Positions 1 through 8,097 of a stretch of DNA of 57,623 nucleotides are shown piece by piece. How positions within the stretch are numbered: position 1 is the stretch's first letter; the number at the start of each line of letters is the position of its first letter. Position numbers and translations under genes: made by a program. Source of the stretch: Gammaproteobacteria bacterium (GTDB taxonomy: Bacteria > Pseudomonadota > Gammaproteobacteria > GCA-001735895); assembly GCA_022340305.1 (NCBI GenBank), contig JAJDOF010000113.1, positions 1-57,623 on the forward strand, read 5' to 3'. The notes under the pieces are model-generated. The model was given only the letters and a program-made list of their open reading frames with translations. It did not search any database and was not told the DNA's origin.

Positions 1-660
1 ATGGCCGAGGACCTGACCGATTATCTCGGCGAGCACGGCGTGCGCGTGCGTTACCTGCATTCCGATATCGATACGGTCGAGCGCATGGAGATCATCCGCG
101 ATTTACGCCTCGGTGAATTCGATGTGCTGGTCGGTATCAACTTGCTGCGGGAGGGGCTCGATATGCCCGAAGTATCGCTGGTTGCGATTCTCGATGCCGA
201 CAAGGAGGGTTTTCTGCGCTCGGATCGGGCGTTGATCCAGACGATCGGCCGCGCCGCGCGCAACATCAATGGCCGATCCATACTGTACGCGGACCGGATT
301 ACCGGATCGATGCAACGCGCCATTGACGAGACTGACCGCCGCCGCGACAAGCAGTTGAGTTATAACGTGGAACACGGCATCACGCCAAAGGGTATCCAGA
401 AACGCATCACCGACGTGATGGATCTTGGCGAGTCGTCGCGAACCGGGCGCGGCCGCCAGCGTCATGAGCGTGTTGCCGCCGCTCACCCCGGTTTTGAAAA
501 GCTGAGCGCGGCGCAATTAAATGCGCGCTTGAAGAAACTCGAGAACACCATGTATGGCCACGCGCGTGACCTCGAATTTGAAGAGGCTGCACGTTTGCGT
601 GACGAGATCGCCGAGATCAAGCAGCAGTATTTCAAGACCTCCGAACTCGAAGCCGTTTAG
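1..660 (+). CDS. uvrB: UvrB, excinuclease ABC subunit B, C-terminal part
   Basis: This is the 3' end of uvrB, the damage-verification helicase of UvrABC nucleotide excision repair. The 219 residues visible cover helicase motif V ([10 protein letters not shown], about 45-54), motif VI (QTIGRAARN, about 79-87) and the C-terminal UVR domain (about 178-215, [20 protein letters not shown]) that contacts UvrC. Full UvrB is about 670 residues, so roughly two thirds lie before base 1; the ATG at base 1 is an internal Met and not the start. The gene ends at TAG and converges on tgpA with a strong hairpin between them. Identification is by near-perfect family motifs. Confidence 0.96.
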   Translation: MAEDLTDYLGEHGVRVRYLHSDIDTVERMEIIRDLRLGEFDVLVGINLLREGLDMPEVSLVAILDADKEGFLRSDRALIQTIGRAARNINGRSILYADRITGSMQRAIDETDRRRDKQLSYNVEHGITPKGIQKRITDVMDLGESSRTGRGRQRHERVAAAHPGFEKLSAAQLNARLKKLENTMYGHARDLEFEEAARLRDEIAEIKQQYFKTSELEAV

Positions 661-680
661 GCCTGAGCAGTGACCAGCAA

Positions 681-718
681 CCTGACCTCATCCCCGCATG
701 CGCGGCGATGAGGTCAGG
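681..718. terminator. hairpin between convergent uvrB and tgpA
   Basis: A perfect 12-bp stem (CCTGACCTCATC at 681-692 pairing with GATGAGGTCAGG at 707-718) encloses a 14-nt loop, midway between two convergent genes and overlapping the tgpA stop codon. No T tract follows on either strand, so a bidirectional terminator or transcript-end stabiliser is inferred from position and stem strength. Confidence 0.6.
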
Positions 719-2702
719 GTTGCAGCGAATTGATCATGTTGCGCATCTGCTGCAACGCCTGTGGTGAGCCTTCATCGTGGCCGTACTTGATGCGATTGTA
801 CAAGTCGATAATTCGCTCGAGCTGGTCACGCTGCGCCAGTTCCGGCGTCGAAATTCGCCGCATAAAGGCGCGCGTATCCTCGGCGGGTTTCCTGACGATA
901 CCGCGCCGTGCCAGTTTGCGCTGCAGCCGGGTAAACAGGATTTCACAGGCTGCCGGCCGCGGCGGAAGCTCTCGATACCAGGTAATCAGCCAGAAGGATC
1001 CGGTAACGGCTACCAGCAGTATCACCAGTGCAATCACCATTTCTGACCAGTTTTCGATGCCGAGATCCAGTTGGCTGAGAAAGTTGCGCTGTTTTTGCTC
1101 ATCATAGTTCAACACCCAGTCATTCCAGCCGTGTTGCAGGCTATCCCAGCTTAACAACAGGTTGCCAACAAGGGGATTGCGATTGCTGATGCGAAAGCTG
1201 GGCAGTTCGTCCGCCAGTGCTTCGTCCAGCCCGCTTTCGATTCGACTCGGGGATACCGCCGCGGTCGGGTCGACTCGTATCCAGCCCCTGCCTTCGATCC
1301 AGACTTCGGTCCAGGCATGGGCATCGGACTGGCGTACGATCAGATAGTTGCCCATATCGTTGAATTCTCCGCCCTGATAGCCGGTAACGATACGCGCAGG
1401 AATTCCCGCTGTGCGCATTAGCAGCGCAAAGCTGCCGGCATAGTGTTCGCAAAATCCGCGCCGACTCCCGAACAGAAATTCGTCGACCGAGTTTTCACCA
1501 AGGGTGGGTGGTTTGAGCGTGTAGAAAAAAGCTTCGCGGCTAAACATAGTCAGTACTTCGTTGACGATCTCTTCACTGCTGTTGAAACGCGCCGCTAGCG
1601 ATTTACCGAGCGCGATAGCTTGCGGATTGAATTTTTCAGGATATTCGCTGGTAACCTGCAGGTATTTTGCCGACTCGTCGGCACCGAATTCGTAAGCGAG
1701 ACGGGACTCGGTCGAGTAGCGCTGCAAGTCATTGATTTTTTTCTTACTGATCAGTTGAAAATCGCTGGTCATCAGGCTATCGGGAACCAACCGGGTCGGA
1801 ACGTCCAGAGCCAGCAGCCATTGTTCACCATTGGGTTCCAGTGTGACCGTGTACCTGACAGCCGGTTCAGATACGTTGAGCGAGAGCATTTGCAAGGGTT
1901 TTCTGGACACCTGTGACCATCGGTAGCCGTCGTAATAGGCCATGACCGGCCCGCGCCAGTAGAGCTGGCTCTGTGGTGGTACATCCCCCTCGAAATCCAC
2001 TCTGAAAGCGACTTCGTTGCTACGGATCAGGTTGCTGATTTTACCCGGCGACATGCTATCGCTGAGGCCGGTTATGCCCCCGCGTTGTTCATTGGTGAGG
2101 CCCCAGAGTGGTCCCGGAATACGCGGTACCAGCACGAACAGGATCAGCATGAGTGGAATCGAGTACAGCACCAGGCGAGAACTGGTATGTAGCAATTCCC
2201 CAACCCTGATCTGCCGTTCACGCTGGTTGATGGTAATCAGCGTCGCGGTGATGATGATCAGCGTGATGAACATCAGCCCCGCTGTCGGAATACTTTGTGA
2301 GAACAGAAAATGCGTGGCGATCAGGAAATAACACAGAAACACCAGGATGAGTAGATCGCGCTGACGTCGGCTTTCGAGGAACTTGAATGACGACATCACC
2401 GTCAACAACGCCAGCCCCGCATCACGCCCAACGACTGTCCAGTACTCGGCGAATACACCGACACCACCTGCGATCACCATGGGAATCAGTATCCATTTGG
2501 GGACCTCGGGTAGCTTGCCAAGGTTTTGCAGGCAGCGCCAGCCTAGCGCAAAGGTGACCATGCCGCTCACCCATAGCGGCAGGTTGGGGAAGTGAGGTGC
2601 GATCGAAAACAGGAAGCAGAAACACACTGCAAACACGCAGCTGCGATTGGCAACCTCATGGGAGATAGATTGAATTGGCTGATTGGGTTCAGTCGCTTGC
2701 AA
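714..2702 (-). CDS. tgpA: TgpA-type membrane transglutaminase-like protein
   Basis: This is a polytopic inner-membrane protein with a periplasmic transglutaminase-like domain, as in Pseudomonas TgpA (DUF3488 plus transglutaminase core). From the TTG start used here (662 aa) the N-terminal third has about six hydrophobic segments. The core carries a cysteine-protease-like triad: Cys418 (GFCEHYAGSFA), His462 (DAHAWTEVW) and Asp478 (RVDPTAA). One more TM segment (about 557-577) precedes a cytoplasmic tail. The open frame begins at another TTG (2744), but the TTG at 2702 has GGAGGGAG 9 nt upstream and overlaps the DUF58 gene by only 14 bp. It is the last gene of the moxR-DUF58-tgpA set, the same order as PA2875-PA2873. 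Substrate is unknown; an envelope or periplasmic protein is likely. Confidence 0.88.
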   Translation of the reverse strand: MQATEPNQPIQSISHEVANRSCVFAVCFCFLFSIAPHFPNLPLWVSGMVTFALGWRCLQNLGKLPEVPKWILIPMVIAGGVGVFAEYWTVVGRDAGLALLTVMSSFKFLESRRQRDLLILVFLCYFLIATHFLFSQSIPTAGLMFITLIIITATLITINQRERQIRVGELLHTSSRLVLYSIPLMLILFVLVPRIPGPLWGLTNEQRGGITGLSDSMSPGKISNLIRSNEVAFRVDFEGDVPPQSQLYWRGPVMAYYDGYRWSQVSRKPLQMLSLNVSEPAVRYTVTLEPNGEQWLLALDVPTRLVPDSLMTSDFQLISKKKINDLQRYSTESRLAYEFGADESAKYLQVTSEYPEKFNPQAIALGKSLAARFNSSEEIVNEVLTMFSREAFFYTLKPPTLGENSVDEFLFGSRRGFCEHYAGSFALLMRTAGIPARIVTGYQGGEFNDMGNYLIVRQSDAHAWTEVWIEGRGWIRVDPTAAVSPSRIESGLDEALADELPSFRISNRNPLVGNLLLSWDSLQHGWNDWVLNYDEQKQRNFLSQLDLGIENWSEMVIALVILLVAVTGSFWLITWYRELPPRPAACEILFTRLQRKLARRGIVRKPAEDTRAFMRRISTPELAQRDQLERIIDLYNRIKYGHDEGSPQALQQMRNMINSLQP

Positions 2703-3693
2703 GAGGCAGCACTCCCTCCGTGTCGGGCTGGTTGAAGACGGCAATCGCCTTCAGGCACGCATTACGATGGGCGCTTCCATAACCCTGCTCGATCACTGTG
2801 CCGGGCAGCCGCAAGCCGTATTTCTGACTTTCTCGTTCGGCAGCCAGCACCAGCGCCGTCATGAAACTGAGCTTGTCTTCCAGCGACCCGTGGACCAGCA
2901 ACTGCCAGTCGATCCACAGCGAGGAGCGTGCATGTCCCTGGAAGGTTTTGGTCAGCAATCCCTTCCCCTGGGCATAGGCCTTCCATGAGATGTGCCGCAG
3001 AGATTCGCCGATCCGATGTTCGCGCAGACCGGCGAAATCATCACCTTCTATTGTGCTGGTCGAGGTCGGACCTTCAAATTGGTCGATCAGGGACTTTTGT
3101 AATCCGGCGTCTGCCAATGGTCGTGGGTATATCAGCACTGGCAAATCGAACCTGAGCCATCCCCAGGCATGGAACAGGCCGGTGGGATAGCGAGTAAAGA
3201 CCGTAATTCCACCGAGTTTGAACTGGCCACGCCGCCGTGTCGGTAGCTTGATTACGGCAGTGCTTGAACCTTCGGGATCGAGTTTTACATACACCGGGGG
3301 CAGCTGATCATATTGAATGCCGATCGCGTATCGCCTGGACTGGTTGGCATGGCTAACCTCGAATATCAGCTCACAGGATTCGCCACAAAATACCGGGCGC
3401 GGCATCAACAGATTCACTTGTATGTTGAGCAGATTTTTGTGCGTGTGCCAGAGACTGACGATGCCGAGCGAAGTCAGCATGAAGGTGAGCACGAAGGCCA
3501 TGCTGTTCTGATAGTTGATCGCCGCGAGGAACAGGAATAGCAACATCACAGCGAACAGGTAGCCGAAACGGGTCGGTAATATGTATAGCCTTCGATTGTG
3601 CAGCACGATGGCGCCGCTGGCAGGCGGGTTACGGGATTCGAACCAGTTATCGAAGTAGCGCCGCACGGGCCTCGGCAGGCTGAGCAAAATCAT
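2689..3693 (-). CDS. DUF58 domain protein (MoxR-associated)
   Basis: A 334-residue DUF58-family protein. Two hydrophobic segments near residues 40-85 suggest membrane anchoring. The family signature lies at about 215-245 (EHRIGESLRHISWKAYAQ), followed by a von Willebrand A-like fold (WIDWQLLVHG). DUF58 proteins are encoded with MoxR AAA+ ATPases and are thought to serve as their adaptor or target-recognition partner. The ATG start leaves 49 bp to moxR upstream, and the stop overlaps the preferred tgpA start, so the three genes are probably cotranscribed. The second DUF58 protein in this window (19176-20501) is longer and clearly divergent. Confidence 0.85.
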   Translation of the reverse strand: MILLSLPRPVRRYFDNWFESRNPPASGAIVLHNRRLYILPTRFGYLFAVMLLFLFLAAINYQNSMAFVLTFMLTSLGIVSLWHTHKNLLNIQVNLLMPRPVFCGESCELIFEVSHANQSRRYAIGIQYDQLPPVYVKLDPEGSSTAVIKLPTRRRGQFKLGGITVFTRYPTGLFHAWGWLRFDLPVLIYPRPLADAGLQKSLIDQFEGPTSTSTIEGDDFAGLREHRIGESLRHISWKAYAQGKGLLTKTFQGHARSSLWIDWQLLVHGSLEDKLSFMTALVLAAERESQKYGLRLPGTVIEQGYGSAHRNACLKAIAVFNQPDTEGVLPLASD

Positions 3694-3742
3694 GACGCTG
3701 AGGTCAGACTAGCGGATTGGGCTATCAACTTCGACGGTCAGG

Positions 3743-4690
3743 CTAAGGAATTGGAATCTGATCCACCAGATCAGCGACCAGGTCTATGGTGGAGCGGCTG
3801 TGTTGCTCCGCGGGAGTCAGGCGATGTTCGGCGATCACGTTGAATACGGCCTGCACATCACCCGGCTCGATATGGCTGCGGCCATCCATGAGTGCCCAGG
3901 CCTTGCTCGCCTGGATGATTGCCAGCGCCGCGCGTGGCGATATTCCGTAAACGAACAATCCCGGATTGCGAGTCGCATGCACCAGCAGTTGCACGTAGTC
4001 GAGCAGCGGCTCGGAGCAGTGTATGTTGTCGACTGCAGCCTGGATGGTGAGAAACCGTTCGATACTGATCACCGGTCGCAGGCCGCGCATCAGTTCGCGT
4101 GGATTACCACCCGACAGCAGGGCGCGCTCGGCCCTCTGGTCGGGATAGCCCAGCGACAGTTTCATCATGAAGCGATCCAGCTGTGACTCGGGTAGAGGAA
4201 AAGTGCCGGATTGATCGAGCGGATTCTGCGTGCCGATCACGAAAAAAGGTTCTTCCAGCCGATGCGTGGCGCCCTCGACCGTAATTTGTTTTTCTTCCAT
4301 CGCCTCGAGCAATGCACTTTGCGTTTTGGGCGTGGCGCGGTTGATTTCGTCGGCAAGCAGGAAGTGGGCGAAAATCGGTCCGGGGTGAAACTTGAATACC
4401 CGTGCTTCGGGATCGAATATCGATACCCCGAGAATGTCGGCCGGCAACAGGTCACTGGTGAACTGTATGCGGTTGAAAGCGAGCCCGAAAACCTGTGCGA
4501 TGGTCTGTGACAGGGTCGTTTTGCCGACTCCGGGTAAATCCTCGATCAAACAATGACCACCTGCGATCAGACAGCAAACGGCGAGCTTAACCTGTGTCGA
4601 TTTTCCCAGGATAATGGTTTCGATGGCGGAAATAGCGTGGTCGATATCAGCCTGGAAATCGGCGATGGAGTTATTGGTAGTGTCCAGCAT
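3743..4690 (-). CDS. MoxR-family AAA+ ATPase
   Basis: A 315-residue MoxR-type AAA+ ATPase. Walker A is GVGKT at 54-58, Walker B is LLADEINRA at 111-119 (Asp114, Glu115) and a sensor-like GTQNP follows near 150. The C-terminal lid domain ends the protein. MoxR ATPases act as chaperones in maturation of complexes, usually with a DUF58/VWA partner, which lies immediately downstream here. The ATG is preceded by GAGAGAG. First gene of the moxR-DUF58-tgpA unit and divergent from the thiolase at 5126. Confidence 0.92.
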   Translation of the reverse strand: MLDTTNNSIADFQADIDHAISAIETIILGKSTQVKLAVCCLIAGGHCLIEDLPGVGKTTLSQTIAQVFGLAFNRIQFTSDLLPADILGVSIFDPEARVFKFHPGPIFAHFLLADEINRATPKTQSALLEAMEEKQITVEGATHRLEEPFFVIGTQNPLDQSGTFPLPESQLDRFMMKLSLGYPDQRAERALLSGGNPRELMRGLRPVISIERFLTIQAAVDNIHCSEPLLDYVQLLVHATRNPGLFVYGISPRAALAIIQASKAWALMDGRSHIEPGDVQAVFNVIAEHRLTPAEQHSRSTIDLVADLVDQIPIP

Positions 4691-5125
4691 TCACTCTCTC
4701 AGTGTTATCTTGCCTGTATTAACGACCAAGTTTAGCCGAATTCGTTTGATTGTTCCGTGAAATAAGACACTGTCACAGATTTTTTGCGCGGTCCCTTGGG
4801 CTGCCACCTGGGCGATATCATATCCGATATACCGGAGCGCGGGGGGGGGGCGTGCGCGCACGAGGGCCATAGGACTGTAACGTTTGTTGATACCCTTCAT
4901 CGCCTGATTTTCAGATTGCCAGTACTGCAGAGAACAGATCGAGAACATGCAGGCCGGTTGCAACCGGCATTGCTGTCAGTGGTTCCGGTTCAGGATCGGC
5001 GAGCTGCGGTTGGGGTCGTTGGCAAACGGCGCTAAATAAGTAAAAAAATCTGCCTGACAGGTGGGCCCCCCGGTGGGCTACTGGGTTATAATGCCGCCAA
5101 ACCATAGCAGAGCACCGAGCCCCTT
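4691..5125. other. divergent intergenic region between moxR and thiolase
   Basis: A 435-bp stretch with no convincing gene. It should carry promoters for both flanking genes. A TATAAT box lies at 5087-5092 in front of the thiolase, without a clear -35 at the right distance. A run of ten G residues at 4841-4850 is conspicuous. Short open frames here have no recognisable protein character. Confidence 0.6.
5087..5092 (+). promoter_or_regulatory. -10 box candidate upstream of thiolase
   Basis: A perfect TATAAT 34 bp before the thiolase ATG. No good -35 hexamer is found 16-18 bp upstream, so this is a moderate call. Confidence 0.4.
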
Positions 5126-6313
5126 ATGAAAGATGTAGTGATCGTCTCCACCGCGCGCACTCCAATCGGAGTCGCATTCAAAGGAAGCCTGAACAATATC
5201 AAGTCCCCGACCATGACCGCACACGCGATACGTCATGCGGTTGAACGCGCGGGGGTTGACGGTGGTGAGATCGACGATGTAGTTATTGGCACGGTGCTGG
5301 CCGCAGGAACCGCCGGTATGAACGTCGCCCGCCTGGCGGGGCTCGCCGCCGGCCTGCCGGTCACGGTTGCCGGACAAACCATCGACCGCCAGTGTTCTTC
5401 AGGCTTGATGGCTATTGCAACAGCCGCCAGACAGATAATGGTTGAAGGCATGGACATCGTTGTTGCCGGTGGCCAGGACAATATTTCGGCGGTGCAAAAC
5501 CGTTATTATCCATGGGTCGGCGAAGAGGTGGATCCGAACGTGGTGAGCCATGCCGAACATGCATATATGCCGATGTTGTTAACTGCTGAACACGTGGTCA
5601 ACACTTATGGAATCGCGCGTGAAGTTCAGGATGAATACGCATTGCAATCGCAGTTGCGCACCGCGGCCGCCCAGCAGGCTGGCGTCTTCGACGAAGAAAT
5701 CGTACCGCTCCACGCAACGCGCGCGATCAAGGACAAGGAGACCGGTGAAATCAGTTACCGCGATGAAACCCTGTCGCAGGACGAGGGCAATCGACCGCAA
5801 ACTACACTCGCGGGCCTCGCTGGCCTCAATCCGGTAATCGAGGGTGGCAGTGTCACCGCCGGTAACGCTAGCCAGCTATCCGATGGCGCTTCAGCCTGCG
5901 TGCTGATGGATGCGTCGTTGGCTGAGAAAAGAGGTTTGCAACCGCTAGGCATTTACCGGGGCATCGCGGTCGCCGGTAATGCGCCCGAGGAAATGGGTCT
6001 TGGCCCGATATACGCCATTCCCAAGTTGTTGAAAAGACACGGTCTTGGTATCGACGATATCGATCTATGGGAACTGAACGAGGCGTTTGCCTGCCAGACG
6101 GTATACTGTCGCGATGCCCTGGGGATCGACAATGATAAATTTAACGTGAACGGTGGTTCGATTTCCATCGGCCATCCCTATGGTATGACCGGCGCGCGTC
6201 TCAGCGGCCACATCCTGCTTGAGGGCCGCCGTCGAGCTGCGAAATTCGTGGTCGTTTCCATGTGCGTCGGTGGTGGTATGGGTGCGGCTGGCTTGTTCGA
6301 GGTCGTGCAATGA
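5126..6313 (+). CDS. acetyl-CoA acetyltransferase (thiolase) family protein
   Basis: A 395-residue thiolase, full family length. The nucleophilic Cys90 sits in [11 protein letters not shown]; the other active-site residues are in NEAFACQ, His350 in [10 protein letters not shown] and Cys380 in [10 protein letters not shown]. It should catalyse reversible condensation or cleavage of acyl-CoA with acetyl-CoA. Without a neighbouring multifunctional beta-oxidation gene the direction and chain length cannot be told; it resembles the acetoacetyl-CoA/degradative class. The stop codon overlaps the ATG of the next gene (ATGA), so the membrane protein downstream is translationally coupled. Confidence 0.92.
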   Translation: MKDVVIVSTARTPIGVAFKGSLNNIKSPTMTAHAIRHAVERAGVDGGEIDDVVIGTVLAAGTAGMNVARLAGLAAGLPVTVAGQTIDRQCSSGLMAIATAARQIMVEGMDIVVAGGQDNISAVQNRYYPWVGEEVDPNVVSHAEHAYMPMLLTAEHVVNTYGIAREVQDEYALQSQLRTAAAQQAGVFDEEIVPLHATRAIKDKETGEISYRDETLSQDEGNRPQTTLAGLAGLNPVIEGGSVTAGNASQLSDGASACVLMDASLAEKRGLQPLGIYRGIAVAGNAPEEMGLGPIYAIPKLLKRHGLGIDDIDLWELNEAFACQTVYCRDALGIDNDKFNVNGGSISIGHPYGMTGARLSGHILLEGRRRAAKFVVVSMCVGGGMGAAGLFEVVQ

Positions 6314-7002
6314 AATACAAGAATCTGCTGATATACCACGGTTTTCCCCTGTTCATTATGGTGTTCCCGTTTATCTGGGTGGCGCTGGCAGGTAACGACC
6401 GCGCGCTAAAAGGTGAGTTGGGGATGGTCGAACTCGGCACGTTCTTTTTCCTGGTGATTGCCATCGGCCTCTGTATCTCGTCGTTGACGGTCATACGGCG
6501 GCTCGAACCATCGGTTTACCTGAAGGCATGGATAGTGATCCTGATCATCGGCGCGACCTATTTCGCCCTCGAGGAAGTCTCCTATGGCCAGCATGTTTTC
6601 CACTGGCGTACCGCTGAGGCCTGGAAGGCGTTGAACGATCAGAACGAAACCAATCTGCACAACGTACACGCACTGTTCGACCAGGTGCCGCGCGCGCTGT
6701 TGACGATCGGCATCCTGGTAGGCGGGGTAGTGCTGCCGCTGTATCGTTATTTTCGTGGCATCAAGCTGGAAGAAAGCAACCGTTTCTACTGGCAGTGGCC
6801 CACGATGGACTGTGTCACCATCGGTTTGCTGGTGATTCTGATTCGACCGTTTCAAATGGTGGTCCATACCCATGTCATCTCTACCGGTGAAACCAAGGAG
6901 ATGCTGTTTGCGCTGTTCATCCTGCTTTACTGCCTGTCACTGCATTCACGGCTCCGACAAAAGGCCGTAATTGACTCGCCAGCGGCAGCACGGCATGACT
7001 GA
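6310..7002 (+). CDS. uncharacterised six-TM membrane protein
   Basis: A 230-residue hydrophobic protein starting at the ATG that overlaps the thiolase stop by 4 bp. About six membrane segments are visible (near residues 8-28, 38-60, 74-94, 128-148, 170-188 and 198-216). A loop motif [12 protein letters not shown] after the third segment resembles the EEISWGQR-type signature of a widespread family of unknown function. No enzyme motif is recognised. Coupling to a thiolase suggests expression together but does not define function. Confidence 0.7.
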   Translation: MKYKNLLIYHGFPLFIMVFPFIWVALAGNDRALKGELGMVELGTFFFLVIAIGLCISSLTVIRRLEPSVYLKAWIVILIIGATYFALEEVSYGQHVFHWRTAEAWKALNDQNETNLHNVHALFDQVPRALLTIGILVGGVVLPLYRYFRGIKLEESNRFYWQWPTMDCVTIGLLVILIRPFQMVVHTHVISTGETKEMLFALFILLYCLSLHSRLRQKAVIDSPAAARHD

Positions 7003-7006
7003 ATAG

Positions 7007-7135
7007 GGTCCCGCGCCGGAACTTGAACAGGCTGCACCGGGTTGGTTGCAGGCGGGCGCACAGATGGTCGGTGGTTGTTGTGGTATCGGCTCTACCCACA
7101 TCAGGGGCCCCGGCGCAAAATCAACGCATTCCTGA
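7007..7135 (+). pseudogene. 3' relic of a homocysteine S-methyltransferase gene
   Basis: In the plus frame from 7007 to the TGA at 7133-7135 the DNA encodes about 42 residues including AGAQMVGGCCGIGSTHIRG. GGCCG followed by ...HI is the C-terminal zinc-cysteine motif of the cobalamin-independent homocysteine/betaine-homocysteine S-methyltransferase family, normally preceded by about 250 residues. Here the frame is closed by TAG at 7004-7006 just upstream, inside the end of the membrane protein gene, so the rest of the enzyme is gone. I read this as a deletion remnant. The fragment is too short and lacks a start, so it is not expected to be a functional gene. Confidence 0.6.
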
Positions 7136-7166
7136 AAGCAGCAATGGTGGGTAAAATTGTCATCCC

Positions 7167-7194
7167 CCGGCGCTTGCGACTCATTTAGCGCCGG
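7167..7194. terminator. hairpin downstream of the CaiD-like gene
   Basis: An 8-bp perfect GC-rich stem, CCGGCGCT (7167-7174) and AGCGCCGG (7187-7194), with a 12-nt loop, located just past the stop of the minus-strand hydratase gene and after the plus-strand relic. A weak terminator is inferred. Confidence 0.45.
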
Positions 7195-7213
7195 CATCAG
7201 ACCTCAGCAGCAC

Positions 7214-8020
7214 TTATTTGCCCTGCCATCGGGGTGGGCGTTTTTCCACGAAGGCGCGTGGACCTTCCATGAAATCTTCGGACATTAGCATCTTTTGATA
7301 AATCGGCAGTTCGGCATTGCCCGGCCGGGTCGCGGCGAAGGCCTGTGGCAGCGGCAGGTTGTGGATTGCGGGTACCACTTCTTTCAGGGCCTGTAACGCC
7401 AGCGGTGCACCCTGTGCTACGTCGTGCGCCAGTGCGCGCGCCTGTGACATGAGTTCGCCCGCCGGGCAAACACGGCACACCAGGCCCCATTGCACGGCCT
7501 CCTGCGCGCTCATGCGCCGCCCCGTGTAGAGCAACTCCATGGCCACGTTGTAAGGCAATTTTCTGGGTAGAATTTGTATCGCGCCAACATCGGGCAGGAA
7601 GCCGCGTTGCATTTCCGGCAGAAAAAACTCGGCGTGTTCGGCGGCGATCACCAGGTCGGTGGCGAGCGCGATTTCAAATCCACCGCCCACCGCCATGCCG
7701 TTTATGGCCGAGATAACCGGCTTCTTCAAGTCCCAGAACTCGGTGATACCGGCAAAGCCGCCAGGACAATCGAGGGCACTGTTGACGGCCTCCTCATTGT
7801 TATCGAAGTCGGCGATTTCCTTCAAATCCCAGCCGGCACTGAAAATGCGCTGACCCGCGCCGGTAATGATGCCGACATGCAAATCAGCGTCATCCTGCAG
7901 CATGCTGAGGGCCTCGTAGATTGCCTGCGATACACCTGGATTGATGGCGTTTGCCGGTGGCCGGTCGATGGTGATTTCAACGATGTGATCGTAGGTTTCA
8001 ACCCTGACTCCAACTGTCAT
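7214..8020 (-). CDS. CaiD-like enoyl-CoA hydratase/isomerase (crotonase family)
   Basis: A 268-residue crotonase-fold enzyme. Family blocks visible are DRPPANAIN near the N-terminus, the oxyanion-hole segment FSAGWDLKEIADF, INGMAVGGGFEIALATD, a TGRRMSAQEAVQWGLV block and a C-terminal SEDFMEGPRAFVEKR. These align well by eye with carnitinyl-CoA dehydratase CaiD, so a hydratase acting on a short polar CoA thioester is plausible. The ATG at 8020 was chosen because AGGGGG lies 6 nt upstream; an in-frame start at 8077 would overlap the divergent promoter region. Divergently paired with an acyl-CoA synthetase 77 bp away. Confidence 0.88.
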   Translation of the reverse strand: MTVGVRVETYDHIVEITIDRPPANAINPGVSQAIYEALSMLQDDADLHVGIITGAGQRIFSAGWDLKEIADFDNNEEAVNSALDCPGGFAGITEFWDLKKPVISAINGMAVGGGFEIALATDLVIAAEHAEFFLPEMQRGFLPDVGAIQILPRKLPYNVAMELLYTGRRMSAQEAVQWGLVCRVCPAGELMSQARALAHDVAQGAPLALQALKEVVPAIHNLPLPQAFAATRPGNAELPIYQKMLMSEDFMEGPRAFVEKRPPRWQGK

Positions 8021-8097
8021 ACAGCCCCCTGAAAATCCTGTGTGAAGCGGACAATATATGTCAAAATCGAGTGGCATTCACTCTTTCGTTTTTCGCC

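Noticed and set aside
4691-4963. 90-codon minus-strand frame upstream of moxR
   Set aside because: Spans the G10 tract, has no family features and occupies the expected promoter region.
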